DNA of 64,000 nt from Tardiphaga alba (GCF_018279705.1 NZ_CP036498.1:5349001-5413000); one strand, 5' to 3'. Numbered from the stretch's first letter, positions 8,108 through 17,193 are shown. A program made the numbers and translations. The notes: a model not told the origin generated them from the sequence alone.

Positions 8108-8956
8108 TCAGCTCTTCCCCAATCCCCTCACCGCATCCGCCAGACTCGCTTTTGCCGAGCCCGGCTTCAGCGGCTTCTGCTGGCTTTCATGCGGCGCCCA
8201 GCCGGACAGCCAGATAATATCGAACGTGGCACGGATGCGGCCATCGGGATCGGCAAAACGCTCGTTGTAGATCTGCGCCATGCGCAGCAGTGTCGCGCGG
8301 CGCAGCGGCGTGCGTCGGCGCTCGACGAGGATGTTGGTGGCGCCCATGCGACGCAGATCCTGCATCAGCGCAAAGGCGCTGCCGTAGCGCACCATGACAT
8401 TGTCGACATCCGTCACCGGCAGCGCGAAGCCTGCACGCTGCAGCAGCGCACCGACATCGCGGAGATCGGCCATGGGCGCCACGCGCGGCGAGATGCCGCC
8501 TTCGAGCTCGGCCTCAGCCGCGGCGAAGGACTGGCGCAGTTCGGTGAGCGTGTCGCCACCCAGCAGCGCCGCGATCAGAAAGCCATCCGGCTTCAGCGCA
8601 CGGCGCAGCTGCGCCATCACGCCGGGCAGATCATTGACCAGATGCAGGCCGAGCGCGGACACCGCGAGATCGAGCGAGGCCGGCGCGAGGCCGAGGCCTT
8701 TGCTCTCGTCATCGGGCACGTCGATATGATTGAGCGACGCAACGCGACTCTTGAGCGTCTCGGTGAGACCGGAGCCGGGGGTCGCGATATCCACACCGTC
8801 GCTGAACTGCCGCAGCACCGCCTGCAGCCGGTCGCTCATATCCTCGATAACGCGATCGAGCAGGAACGTGTCGGCGCCCTGCCTCAACGCACGCGCCTGC
8901 CTTGCGCGCAGCAGGGCACGGTCGAACAGGATCGGGGCGGTGTGCGGCTGGTTCAT
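8108..8956 (-). CDS. SAM-dependent methyltransferase-fold protein, NDUFAF5/BioC-like
   Basis: 282 residues. The start MNQPHTAPILFDRALLRARQ and the end (IRATFDIIWLSGWAPHESQQ) match the NDUFAF5-like family of alphaproteobacteria and mitochondria, related to BioC. NDUFAF5 acts in complex I assembly. The nucleotide-binding loop here is unusual: the position of the normal DxGxGxG reads DIATPGSGLTE, with reduced conservation. The next segments, LDLAVSALGLHLVNDLPGVM and LKPDGFLIAALLGGDTL, are typical. The start was chosen at 8956; 12 in-frame upstream codons look non-native. Function is by family only. Confidence 0.8.
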   Translation of the reverse strand: MNQPHTAPILFDRALLRARQARALRQGADTFLLDRVIEDMSDRLQAVLRQFSDGVDIATPGSGLTETLKSRVASLNHIDVPDDESKGLGLAPASLDLAVSALGLHLVNDLPGVMAQLRRALKPDGFLIAALLGGDTLTELRQSFAAAEAELEGGISPRVAPMADLRDVGALLQRAGFALPVTDVDNVMVRYGSAFALMQDLRRMGATNILVERRRTPLRRATLLRMAQIYNERFADPDGRIRATFDIIWLSGWAPHESQQKPLKPGSAKASLADAVRGLGKS

Positions 8957-9032
8957 GGGGCGCTTGGTACGCCGAAGCGCAAGGTGGGGCAATCATGCTT
9001 GAGCATCCAACCCGCCGGGACTAGCCTCCCCC

Positions 9033-9842
9033 ATGGACACCGAAGCGCCCCTGCCGTGGTCGCTGCCCGCACGTTTGCGCGGCGCGCTTCATTATTGCCA
9101 TCGCACCCTCACGCAATCCGCGCGGCTCGTCCTCGATATCGCGTTACCCCTGCAATGCGTCGCCTGTCGGGAACCGGTCGCGAGCGCGGGCGTCTGCGCG
9201 GCGTGCTGGAGCCAACTCTCCTTCATCGCGCCGCCCTTCTGCAGCCGGCTCGGCATTCCCTTCGTCTATGATCCTGGGCCGGACATCCTGTCGATGCAGG
9301 CGATCGCGACGCCGCCGGCCTATTTTCGCGCCCGCGCCGCCGTGCGTTACGATGAGGTGGCGCGCACGCTGGTGCATCACCTGAAATATCACGACCGCAC
9401 CGATCTCGCGCCGATCATGGGCAGTTGGATGGCCCGTGCCGGCGCCGAACTGCTGGCCGAGGCCGATGTGATCGTGCCAGTGCCGCTGCACTGGCGACGT
9501 GGCTTCAGCAGGCGATTCAACCAGTCCGGCGCGCTGGCGAAGGCGATCAACCAGGCCTGCGGCGTGCCGGTGGCGCGGGATGCCCTGCGCCGCGTCCGCC
9601 CCACCGAGCACCAGATCGGCCTATCGCGCGCCCAGCGCGCGACCAATGTGCAGGGCGCCTTCAAGGTGCCGCCCGAACGCCGGCATGAGGTCCAGGGTCG
9701 CCGGGTTGTCTTGGTCGATGACGTCCTGACATCGGGGGCGACATCGGACGCCTGCGCCCGCGCCCTGCTGCGTGCCGGGGCCGCCCAGGTGGACCTGCTG
9801 GTCTTTGCCCGGGTTGTGGTGCCCCATGGCGGTCCCATATAA
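9033..9842 (+). CDS. comF: ComF-family phosphoribosyltransferase-like protein
   Basis: 269 residues. The N-terminal zinc ribbon has Cys pairs at LQCVACREPV and AGVCAACWSQL plus PPFCSRLG. The C-terminal phosphoribosyltransferase fold carries DVIVPVPLHWRRGFSRRFNQ and the PRPP-binding loop RRVVLVDDVLTSGAT. ComF is needed for DNA uptake in competent bacteria, but homologues are widespread in species not known to be competent, where the role is unclear. It leads the run comF-grxC-nit-DUF1178, 39 bp before grxC. Confidence 0.93.
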   Translation: MDTEAPLPWSLPARLRGALHYCHRTLTQSARLVLDIALPLQCVACREPVASAGVCAACWSQLSFIAPPFCSRLGIPFVYDPGPDILSMQAIATPPAYFRARAAVRYDEVARTLVHHLKYHDRTDLAPIMGSWMARAGAELLAEADVIVPVPLHWRRGFSRRFNQSGALAKAINQACGVPVARDALRRVRPTEHQIGLSRAQRATNVQGAFKVPPERRHEVQGRRVVLVDDVLTSGATSDACARALLRAGAAQVDLLVFARVVVPHGGPI

Positions 9843-9881
9843 TCCCTGACACAATTCCGTGACGTCCCTGGAGTGCCCGGC

Positions 9882-10151
9882 ATGGCCGCCGCCATCGAAA
9901 TCTACACCCGCCCCGGCTGTGGCTATTGCAGCGCTGCCATCTCGCTGCTCCAGCGCAAGAAGGCCGAGTTCACCCATTTCGACACATCGACCGATCCGGA
10001 CCTGCGCCAGCAGATGTTCGACCGCACCCGCCCGGGCGCGACCTTCCCGCAGATCTTCATCGGCGGCACGCATATCGGCGGCTGCGACGACCTTTACGCG
10101 CTCGACCGCGAAGGCAAGCTCGACGCCATGATCGAAGGAGCGACCGCATGA
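9882..10151 (+). CDS. grxC: Glutaredoxin 3
   Basis: 89 residues. The redox motif CGYC (Cys13, Cys16) follows IEIYTRPG, and the glutathione-binding segments TFPQIFIGGTHIGGCDDL are intact. It reduces disulfides and glutathione mixed disulfides in the cytoplasm. The ATG at 9882 is preferred over the GTG at 9873. The stop overlaps the next start by 4 bases (ATGA), which indicates translational coupling with the amidase gene. Confidence 0.95.
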   Translation: MAAAIEIYTRPGCGYCSAAISLLQRKKAEFTHFDTSTDPDLRQQMFDRTRPGATFPQIFIGGTHIGGCDDLYALDREGKLDAMIEGATA

Positions 10152-11032
10152 CCGAGCAAACGCAGACATTCGTCGCCGCCATGGTGCAAATGCGCACCGG
10201 GCTCGTGCCGCGCGACAGCCTGGAACAGGGTCGCCACCTGATCCGCGAAGCCGCCCTTGCCGGCGCCAATTACGTGCAGACGCCGGAAGTCACCAACATG
10301 ATGCAGACCGGCCGCGCCGGGCTGTTCGAGCATCTGCGCCGCGAGGAAGACGACGAATCGCTGAAGGCCTATCGCGCCCTCGCCGCCGAGCTCGGCATCT
10401 ATCTGCATATCGGATCGCTGGCTGTGCAGGCCTCGCCGGAACGCGCCGCCAATCGCGCGTTCTTCATCGCGCCAAGCGGCGATGTGCTTGCCACCTACGA
10501 CAAGATCCACATGTTCGACATCGACCTGCCGAACGGCGAGACCTATCGCGAATCCGCAAACTATCAGCCCGGCGAAACCGCCGTCATTTCCGATCTGCCA
10601 TGGGGCCGCATCGGCATTACCATCTGCTACGACGTTCGCTTTCCTGCACTTTACCGTGCACTCGCCGAAGCCGGCGCGTCGTTCCTCACCGTGCCCTCGG
10701 CCTTCACGCAGAAGACCGGCGAGGCCCATTGGCACACGCTGCTGCGCGCCCGCGCCATCGAAAACGGCTGCTACGTCTTCGCCGCCGCGCAAGGCGGCAC
10801 GCATGAGAACAAGCGTTCGACCTATGGCCACTCACTGATCGTTGATCCGTGGGGCGTGGTGATCGCCGAAGCCATGGGCACCGATCCCGGCTTCATCATT
10901 GCCGAGATCGACACCGCCAAGGTGACCGAGGCACGCAACACCGTGCCGTCGCTGCAGCATGGCCGCCGCTTCGGCATTCGCGATGCCAAGGCCGGCCCCG
11001 GCCACCTGCATCTGGTGCGTGACGCGACATGA
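10148..11032 (+). CDS. Carbon-nitrogen hydrolase, probably deaminated glutathione amidase (Nit1/Nit2-type)
   Basis: 294 residues, nitrilase superfamily. The catalytic triad is visible: Glu in VQTPEVTNMM, Lys in TYDKIHMFDID, Cys in GITICYDVRFPALYR. The segments around these residues are those of the Nit branch, which repairs deaminated glutathione. That fits a gene coupled by a 4-base overlap to glutaredoxin. The ribosome site is GAAGGAGCG. The exact substrate is inferred from family and neighbourhood; an omega-amidase function would look similar. Confidence 0.9.
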   Translation: MTEQTQTFVAAMVQMRTGLVPRDSLEQGRHLIREAALAGANYVQTPEVTNMMQTGRAGLFEHLRREEDDESLKAYRALAAELGIYLHIGSLAVQASPERAANRAFFIAPSGDVLATYDKIHMFDIDLPNGETYRESANYQPGETAVISDLPWGRIGITICYDVRFPALYRALAEAGASFLTVPSAFTQKTGEAHWHTLLRARAIENGCYVFAAAQGGTHENKRSTYGHSLIVDPWGVVIAEAMGTDPGFIIAEIDTAKVTEARNTVPSLQHGRRFGIRDAKAGPGHLHLVRDAT

Positions 11033-11499
11033 TCCGTTACAATCTACGCTGCGACAAAGGCCACGGTTTCGAAAGCTGGTTCCAGAGTTCCGGCGCCTAC
11101 GACTCCCAGGTGAAGCGCAAGCTCGTGAATTGCCCGCAATGCGGATCGGCGAAAGTCGAGAAAGCCATCATGGCTCCGCAGATCGGCCGAAAGGGCAACC
11201 AGAAGCAGCAGCAAGGGCATGAGGTCGTTGCCCAGCCCGCGCCTGCCGACAATGCGCCGCTGATGATGGCGCCGCAGGAAGCCGAGCTGCGCGCCAAGCT
11301 GAAGGAACTGCGCGACCACATCACCAGCAATGCCGACAATGTCGGCGAGAGCTTTCCGACCGAAGCGCGCGCCATGCACTATGGCGACAAGGAGCATCGG
11401 CCGATCTATGGCGAGGCCTCGCTCGAAGAAGCGCGGTCGCTGATCGACGAAGGCATCGAGGTGGCGCCGATTCCCGTGCTGCCCGGCGACCGGAACTAG
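11029..11499 (+). CDS. DUF1178 family protein
   Basis: 156 residues. The N-terminal segment MIRYNLRCDKGHGFESWFQS and VNCPQCGSAKVEKAIMAP are the DUF1178 signature, a probable zinc-ribbon-like unit using CDKGH and CPQC. The middle is Gln/Pro-rich and low-complexity. The C-terminal half (VGESFPTEARAMHYGDKEHR) is also conserved in the family. Function unknown. The start overlaps the amidase stop by 4 bases, so it is the last member of a coupled run. Confidence 0.92.
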   Translation: MIRYNLRCDKGHGFESWFQSSGAYDSQVKRKLVNCPQCGSAKVEKAIMAPQIGRKGNQKQQQGHEVVAQPAPADNAPLMMAPQEAELRAKLKELRDHITSNADNVGESFPTEARAMHYGDKEHRPIYGEASLEEARSLIDEGIEVAPIPVLPGDRN

Positions 11500-11846
11500 G
11501 CGCGTTCATCTATATTAACGCTTTATTTCGCGGTGAATATCGCGCCGCTTGGTGCGTCATCAGAAGCATGTTCGACATGCGACGTTTTTGTGTCGTTCGA
11601 GTCACAGAGACGCACAATCGCTTGTGCGGGCCTTGAGAGCCGGCGAATCTCGCCTAACTTATATGCAAGTGCCTGAAGATGAGTCGCACGATGCACTCAG
11701 ATCGCATTGCGCGATTTCGGACCAAGATGTGTCCTGAAGGCTCATAAGTGCTGATGTTGAGTCGCGATCACGAAACGCGCCCGTTACCCCTAAGACCAAG
11801 GATTGCGAACAACAGGACGGCCGACCGACCAAAGGAGAGAGGGATC
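11500..11846 (+). other. Intergenic region upstream of prkA
   Basis: 347 bases without a convincing gene. It is AT-richer than its surroundings near 11510-11530 (TATATTAACGCTTTATTTCG). Short open frames here lack ribosome sites and recognisable products. It presumably holds the prkA-yeaH-spoVR promoter. I looked for sigma-54 (-24/-12) and EcfG-type elements and could not find a convincing one. Confidence 0.5.
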
Positions 11847-13790
11847 ATGTACAACGATTCTCTGTTCAATGCGTTCGCTCGAACCTTCGAAGCCCGGAGC
11901 CAGACGGACATGTCGATGTCCGAATATCTGGAGTCCTGCCGCGGCGACCCCATGAAATACGCCAACGCCGCCGAGCGATTGCTAGCTGCGATCGGTGAGC
12001 CTGAAATGATCGACACGGCCAAGGACTCCCGCCTTGGCCGTATTTTTTTGAATCGTACGATTAGGTCTTATCCTGCATTCGCCGGCTTTCACGGCATGGA
12101 AGACACGATCGAGCGCATCGTCGCTTTTTTCCGGCACGCGGCGCAGGGCCTGGAAGAGCGCAAGCAGATCCTCTATCTGCTCGGCCCCGTCGGCGGCGGC
12201 AAGTCATCGCTCGCCGAACGCCTGAAGCAGCTGATGGAAGTGCATCCCATCTATGTGCTGAAGGCCGGCGATGAACTCTCGCCGGTGTTCGAAAGCCCGC
12301 TGTCGCTATTCGATCCCGATCAACTCGGTCCGATGATCGAGGAGAAATACGGCATCCCGCGCCGCAGGCTCACCGGGCTGATGAGCCCGTGGTGCTACAA
12401 GCGGCTCGAAGCCTTTGGCGGCGATATCTCGCAGTTCCGCGTGGCGCGCATCCAGCCGTCGCGCTTGCGCCAGATCGGCATCGCCAAGACCGAGCCGGGC
12501 GACGAGAACAATCAGGACATCTCCTCGCTGGTCGGCAAGGTGGATATCCGCAAGCTGGAGACCTACGCGCAGAACGATCCCGACGCCTATTCCTATTCCG
12601 GCGGCCTCAACCGCGCCAATCAGGGCGTGCTTGAATTCGTCGAAATGTTCAAGGCGCCGATCAAGATGCTGCATCCGCTGCTCACGGCGACGCAGGAAGG
12701 CAACTATATCGGCACCGAGAATATCGGCGCGATTCCGTTCACCGGCGTGATCCTCGCCCACTCCAATGAGTCGGAGTGGCAGAGTTTCAAGACCAACAAG
12801 AACAACGAAGCCTTCATCGACCGTATCTGCGTCATCAAGGTTCCGTATTGCCTGCGCGTCGCAGAAGAACAGAAGATCTACGAGAAGCTGATCTCGAGCT
12901 CCGAACTTGCCTCAGCGCCCTGCGCGCCGGCAACGCTGGAAACCCTCGCCCGCTTCTCGGTGATGTCGCGCCTGCGCAAGCACGAGAACTCCACCACCTT
13001 CGCCAAGATGCGGGTCTATGACGGCGAGAGCCTGAAAGAATCGGATCCGAAGGCGCGCAGCGTCCAGGAATACAAGGACGCGGCCGGTGTTGATGAAGGC
13101 ATGGACGGTGTCTCGACGCGCTTCGCGTTCAAGATCCTGGCCGCGACCTTCAACCATGACACGCTGGAGGTCGGCGCCGACCCCGTGCATCTGATGTACA
13201 CGCTGGAGCAGGCGATCCGGCGCGAACAACTGCCCGATGAAGTCGAGAAACGCTACCTTGAATTCATCAAGGCCGAGCTGGTGCCGCGCTATGCCGAATT
13301 CATCGGCCATGAGATCCAGAAAGCCTATCTGGAATCCTATGCCGATTACGGCCAGAACCTGTTCGACCGCTATGTCGACTACGCCGATGCCTGGATCGAG
13401 GATCAGGATTTCAAGGATCCCGACACCGGCCAGATGATGGACCGCGATCTGCTCAATCAGGAACTGAGCAAGATCGAGAAGCCTGCCGGCATTGCGAATC
13501 CGAAGGACTTCCGCAACGAGGTCGTCAAATTCTCGCTGCGCTCGCGGGCGCATAATTCCGGCAAGAACCCGACCTGGACCTCTTACGAAAAGATCCGCGA
13601 AGTGATCGAGAAGCGCATCTTCTCGCAGGTCGAGGATCTCCTGCCGGTCATCTCGTTCGGGTCGAAGAAGGATGGCGACACCGAGAAGAAGCATGACGAC
13701 TTCGTCGCCCGCATGGTCGAGCGCGGCTACACCGAACGCCAGGTGCGCCGCCTTGTCGAATGGTACATGCGGGTGAAACAGGCGGGCTAG
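11847..13790 (+). CDS. prkA: PrkA/YeaG-family serine protein kinase
   Basis: 647 residues, full length. The AAA-like N-terminal domain carries the P-loop GPVGGGKSS at residues 113-121. The later IGAIPFTGVILAHSNESEWQ and NNEAFIDRICVIKVPYCLRV match PrkA/YeaG, and the C-terminal domain follows. In enterobacteria YeaG works with YeaH and YcgB in nitrogen-starvation and stationary-phase stress; the Bacillus PrkA has been described as a kinase and a protease. The start was chosen at MYNDSLFNAFARTFE, with AAAGGAGAG upstream. It leads a three-gene module, but a repeat lies between it and yeaH. Confidence 0.96.
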   Translation: MYNDSLFNAFARTFEARSQTDMSMSEYLESCRGDPMKYANAAERLLAAIGEPEMIDTAKDSRLGRIFLNRTIRSYPAFAGFHGMEDTIERIVAFFRHAAQGLEERKQILYLLGPVGGGKSSLAERLKQLMEVHPIYVLKAGDELSPVFESPLSLFDPDQLGPMIEEKYGIPRRRLTGLMSPWCYKRLEAFGGDISQFRVARIQPSRLRQIGIAKTEPGDENNQDISSLVGKVDIRKLETYAQNDPDAYSYSGGLNRANQGVLEFVEMFKAPIKMLHPLLTATQEGNYIGTENIGAIPFTGVILAHSNESEWQSFKTNKNNEAFIDRICVIKVPYCLRVAEEQKIYEKLISSSELASAPCAPATLETLARFSVMSRLRKHENSTTFAKMRVYDGESLKESDPKARSVQEYKDAAGVDEGMDGVSTRFAFKILAATFNHDTLEVGADPVHLMYTLEQAIRREQLPDEVEKRYLEFIKAELVPRYAEFIGHEIQKAYLESYADYGQNLFDRYVDYADAWIEDQDFKDPDTGQMMDRDLLNQELSKIEKPAGIANPKDFRNEVVKFSLRSRAHNSGKNPTWTSYEKIREVIEKRIFSQVEDLLPVISFGSKKDGDTEKKHDDFVARMVERGYTERQVRRLVEWYMRVKQAG

Positions 13791-13804
13791 TCACAACGTA
13801 ACTT

Positions 13805-13838
13805 CGTCATTGCGGGCAACGCGCGTCCCGCAATGACG
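13805..13838. repeat. Perfect 12-bp inverted repeat between prkA and yeaH
   Basis: CGTCATTGCGGG and CCCGCAATGACG flank a 10-base loop. It is a minimal member of the GTCATTGCGnG family also seen at 24404-24483. It lies inside an apparent operon, so it would be transcribed as a hairpin in the message. Confidence 0.85.
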
Positions 13839-13877
13839 AGGTGATCAACTGAAGGATACACAAGGACCTCCGCGGCC

Positions 13878-15146
13878 ATGCATATCGTCGATCGACGCCT
13901 CAATCCGAGTGGCAAGAGTCTCGAAAACCGGCAACGGTTTTTGCGGCGGGCCAAGACTCTGGTGCAGGGCGCGGTGAAGAAGGCGTCCCAGGACCGCGAT
14001 ATCAAGGACGTCCTCGAAGGCGGCGAAGTCACGATCCCGCTCGACGGCATGAACGAACCACGCTTTCACCGCGAAGGCGGCGTGCGCGACCGCGTCCTCC
14101 CCGGCAACAAGAAATTCGTCGAAGGCGACATCCTGCAGCGGCCGCAATCGAAAGGTGGTGGTGGAAACGGGGCCGGCGAAGGTGATGGCGAGGACGCGTT
14201 CCGCTTCGTCCTCAGCCGCGACGAATTCGTCGATATCTTTCTCGACGATCTCGAATTGCCCGACCTCTCCAAGCGCAAGCTGGCCGAGGTGGAGAACGAA
14301 GGCCTGCGCCGCGCGGGCTATACGACATCGGGCTCGCCGGCCAATATTTCGGTCAGCCGCACCGTGCGACGGGCGATGGCCCGGCGCGTCGCGCTACAGC
14401 GACCACGGCCGGAAGTGATCGCACAGCTCGAAGCCGAGCTCGATCATTGCAGCGACGACCGTCGGCTCGAGCTCGTCGCCGAGATCGAGCGGCTGAAGTC
14501 GAAGATCAAGCGCATTCCCTTCATCGATCCCATCGATATCCGCTATCGCCGCTTCGAGACCGTGCCGAAGCCGGTGGCTCAGGCGGTGATGTTCTGCCTG
14601 ATGGATGTCTCGGGCTCGATGTCCGAGCACATGAAGGATCTCGCCAAGCGATTCTACATGCTGCTCTATGTCTTCCTCACCCGGCGCTACAAGAAGGTGG
14701 AGATCGTCTTCATCCGTCACACCGACCGCGCCGAGGAAGTGGACGAGCAGACCTTCTTCCACGGCCCCGCCTCCGGCGGCACGCTGGTGTCGAGCGCGCT
14801 GGAGACGATGCACGAGATCGTGCAGTCGCGCTTCCGCCCCGCCGACTGGAATATCTATGCCGCGCAGGCCTCGGACGGCGACAACTCCTATGCCGATAGC
14901 GATCGCACCGGCGCCTTGCTGCGCGACGCCATCCTGCCGGTGTCGCAGTTCTTCGCCTATCTCGAAGTCGGCGAGAGCGGCGGCCATCCGTTCGAGATGG
15001 CGGAATCCTCGCTATGGACGTTGTATCAGCGCCTGCGCAACGAGGGCGAGCCGCTCTCCATGCGCAAGGTCAATGACCGCAGCGAAATCTTCCCGGTGTT
15101 CCACGATCTGTTCCAGCGCCGCACGGGCAAGGAGATCGCGCCATGA
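13878..15146 (+). CDS. yeaH: YeaH/YhbH family protein (DUF444)
   Basis: 422 residues. The start MHIVDRRLNPSGKSLENRQR and the von Willebrand A-like core (AVMFCLMDVSGSMSEHMKDL, with the DxSxS metal site) define DUF444. The fold includes VFIRHTDRAEEVDEQTFFHG and QASDGDNSYADS. YeaH partners PrkA/YeaG in the stress response of E. coli. It overlaps the spoVR start by 4 bases. The low-complexity GGGGNGAGEGDGED near residue 95 is typical of the family. Confidence 0.95.
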   Translation: MHIVDRRLNPSGKSLENRQRFLRRAKTLVQGAVKKASQDRDIKDVLEGGEVTIPLDGMNEPRFHREGGVRDRVLPGNKKFVEGDILQRPQSKGGGGNGAGEGDGEDAFRFVLSRDEFVDIFLDDLELPDLSKRKLAEVENEGLRRAGYTTSGSPANISVSRTVRRAMARRVALQRPRPEVIAQLEAELDHCSDDRRLELVAEIERLKSKIKRIPFIDPIDIRYRRFETVPKPVAQAVMFCLMDVSGSMSEHMKDLAKRFYMLLYVFLTRRYKKVEIVFIRHTDRAEEVDEQTFFHGPASGGTLVSSALETMHEIVQSRFRPADWNIYAAQASDGDNSYADSDRTGALLRDAILPVSQFFAYLEVGESGGHPFEMAESSLWTLYQRLRNEGEPLSMRKVNDRSEIFPVFHDLFQRRTGKEIAP

Positions 15147-16693
15147 ATTCCTTCAAGGAGAGCAAGAAGCTGTTTGAAGGCGCCGACTGGGACTTCACGA
15201 CAATCCAGCGCATCCATGATGCCTGCGAGGACATCGCGCTGAAGGATCTCGGCCTCAACGTCTATCCGAACCAGATCGAGGTGATCACCGCCGAGCAGAT
15301 GCTGGACGCCTATTCCTCCGTGGGCATGCCGCTCTATTACAAGCACTGGTCGTTCGGAAAACAGTTCGCCCATCAGGAAGCGTCCTATCGCAAGGGCCTG
15401 ATGGGGCTGGCCTATGAGATCGTGATCAATTCCTCGCCCTGTATCTCCTATCTGATGGAGGAGAACACGGCGACCATGCAGACGCTGGTGATCGCGCATG
15501 CCGCTTTCGGCCACAACCACTTCTTCAAGAACAATTACCTGTTCAAGCAGTGGACCGATGCCGATGGCATTCTCGACTATCTCGATTTCGCCAAGGCCTA
15601 TGTGGCGCAATGCGAGGAGAAATATGGTCGCATCGCCGTCGAACAGACCATGGATGCCGCGCATGCGCTGATGTCCCATGGTGTCGATCGCTATCCGGGC
15701 AAACGGTCATTGGATCTGCGCGCCGAGGAAAAGCGTGCCCGCGAACGCCGCGAACACGAGCAGGCCACCTTCAACGATCTCTGGCGCACGGTGCCCACCG
15801 GCCCCTCGAAGAACAGGACAGAGCTCAGCGCCGAGCGGCGCCGCGCGCTGCTCGGCTTGCCACAGGAGAACCTGCTCTATTTCCTGGAAAAAGCTGCACC
15901 GCGCCTGCGTACCTGGCAGCGTGAGCTGCTGCGCATCGTTCGCAACATCGCGCAATATTTCTATCCGCAGGGCCAGACCAAGGTCATGAACGAGGGCACG
16001 GCGACCTATGTGCATTATCGCATCATGACGGCGCTGCACGAGCGCGGGCAGATCACCGACGGAAACTTCCTGGAATTCCTGGGATCGCACACCAATGTGG
16101 TGTTCCAGCCGGATTTCGACAGCAAGTATTTCTCCGGCTTCAATCCCTATGCGCTCGGCTTCGCCATGATGCAGGATATCGAGCGCATCGTCACCGATCC
16201 CGAAGATGAGGACCGCGAGTGGTTTCCGGATATCGCTGGAAAAGGCGATGTGATGGGCGTGCTGCGCGATGTCTGGGCCAATTATCGCGACGAGAGTTTT
16301 ATCAGCCAGTTCCTGTCGCCGCGCCTGATGCGCCACATGCGCATGTTCCATCTTCACGACGATCCCGCCGACACATCGGGCATCCTTGTCGAGGCGATTC
16401 ACAACGAGCGCGGTTATCGCAGCGTGCGCCGCGCGCTGTCGCGGCAATATGATGTCGGCCTGATCGACGCCAATATCGAAGTGATGGATGTCGACCTCGC
16501 CGGCGATCGCCGCCTGATGCTGAAGCATTCCGTGCTCAACGGCGCATTGCTCAACGAGGTCGATGCTAGGCGCGTGCTGCAGCATCTCGCCGATCTCTGG
16601 AGCTACGACGTTTCGCTCACCGAAGTCGATGCATCCGGTTCTGTGCTGAAGGAACACATCGTCCATCCCCGCATGATGGCCGCCGCGGCCTGA
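15143..16693 (+). CDS. spoVR: SpoVR family protein (YcgB homologue)
   Basis: 516 residues, a typical length. Diagnostic segments are DWDFTTIQRIHDACEDIA, KHWSFGKQFAHQEASYRKG, MNEGTATYVHYRIMTALHER and FNPYALGFAMMQDIERIVTD. In Bacillus SpoVR is involved in spore cortex formation, and in E. coli YcgB is linked to YeaG/YeaH. This organism class does not sporulate, so a stress role is more likely. It is translationally coupled to yeaH (ATGA) and followed by a strong terminator. Confidence 0.95.
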   Translation: MNSFKESKKLFEGADWDFTTIQRIHDACEDIALKDLGLNVYPNQIEVITAEQMLDAYSSVGMPLYYKHWSFGKQFAHQEASYRKGLMGLAYEIVINSSPCISYLMEENTATMQTLVIAHAAFGHNHFFKNNYLFKQWTDADGILDYLDFAKAYVAQCEEKYGRIAVEQTMDAAHALMSHGVDRYPGKRSLDLRAEEKRARERREHEQATFNDLWRTVPTGPSKNRTELSAERRRALLGLPQENLLYFLEKAAPRLRTWQRELLRIVRNIAQYFYPQGQTKVMNEGTATYVHYRIMTALHERGQITDGNFLEFLGSHTNVVFQPDFDSKYFSGFNPYALGFAMMQDIERIVTDPEDEDREWFPDIAGKGDVMGVLRDVWANYRDESFISQFLSPRLMRHMRMFHLHDDPADTSGILVEAIHNERGYRSVRRALSRQYDVGLIDANIEVMDVDLAGDRRLMLKHSVLNGALLNEVDARRVLQHLADLWSYDVSLTEVDASGSVLKEHIVHPRMMAAAA

Positions 16694-16715
16694 TCGTTTC
16701 GCCTCTCCCGTAAAC

Positions 16716-16755
16716 TCCCCCGCTCGGCCTGTCGCCGGGCGGGGTCTTTCGTTTC
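16716..16755 (+). terminator. Rho-independent terminator of the prkA-yeaH-spoVR module
   Basis: CCCCGCTCGGC and GCCGGGCGGGG pair over 11 positions with one G-U, around a CTGTC loop, followed by TCTTTCGTTT. It lies about 25 bases after the spoVR stop. Confidence 0.85.
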
Positions 16756-16771
16756 AGGCGACCTGTAGCCT

Positions 16772-16865
16772 GTAGGGTGGGCAAAGGAGCGAAGCGAAGT
16801 GCCCACCTCAACCAGCCGTGCACTTGAAGGTGGGCACGGCGCAAGCGCGCCTTTGCCCACCCTAC
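16772..16865. repeat. Palindromic intergenic repeat (GTAGGGTGGGCAAAGG family)
   Basis: GTAGGGTGGGCAAAGG at the left end is matched by CCTTTGCCCACCCTAC at the right, and the inner GTGCCCACCTT / AAGGTGGGCAC also pair. The whole element can fold into one long hairpin. It lies just upstream of the dmeR operator. Confidence 0.85.
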
Positions 16866-16885
16866 AAAATCTTGCCTTCGCTCCC

Positions 16886-16908
16886 AATATAGGATACCCC
16901 CTATACCT
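16886..16908 (+). promoter_or_regulatory. Probable DmeR operator overlapping the dmeR start
   Basis: ATATAGGATA-CCCCC-TATACCTA is an interrupted inverted repeat around a C-run that reaches the ATG at 16909. RcnR/DmeR-class Co/Ni regulators are known to use AT-rich inverted repeats flanking a C/G tract, and the Rhizobium dmeRF promoter, as I recall it, has a very similar sequence. Binding here would block transcription and translation start of dmeR. Confidence 0.75.
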
Positions 16909-17184
16909 ATGTCCCATCTCTCCGCCGATAAGACAAAACTGCTCGCCCGGGTTCGCCGCCTCGCCGGCCAGATGGCCGCCATCGAGAAGGCCATCAACGA
17001 GGATGCCGGCTGTGCCACCATCCTGCATCAGGTGGCCGGCGTGCGTGGCGCCGTCAGCGGGCTGATGGACGAGTTGATCGAGGACCATGTCCGCGAACAT
17101 GTCGCGCATCCGAAACTCTCTGCCGCCGCCCGCGCTGAGGGCGCGGAGGAGCTGATCGCCGCGATCCGGCGCTACGCCAAATAG
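16909..17184 (+). CDS. dmeR: DmeR, Ni/Co-responsive repressor of the RcnR/CsoR (FrmR) family
   Basis: 91 residues, all-helical family. The metal ligands of RcnR are all visible at matching positions: His3 (MSHLSADK), Cys35 (DAGCATI), His60 and His64 (EDHVREHV). This supports nickel/cobalt sensing rather than copper or formaldehyde sensing. It should repress dmeRF until metal binds. There is no clear Shine-Dalgarno sequence because the operator occupies the leader. dmeF follows 9 bp downstream. Confidence 0.93.
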   Translation: MSHLSADKTKLLARVRRLAGQMAAIEKAINEDAGCATILHQVAGVRGAVSGLMDELIEDHVREHVAHPKLSAAARAEGAEELIAAIRRYAK

Positions 17185-17193
17185 GAAGATGTC

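Noticed and set aside
11549..11737. Short open frame in the prkA leader
   Set aside because: No ribosome site, no hydrophobic or domain pattern, and start far from any gene context.
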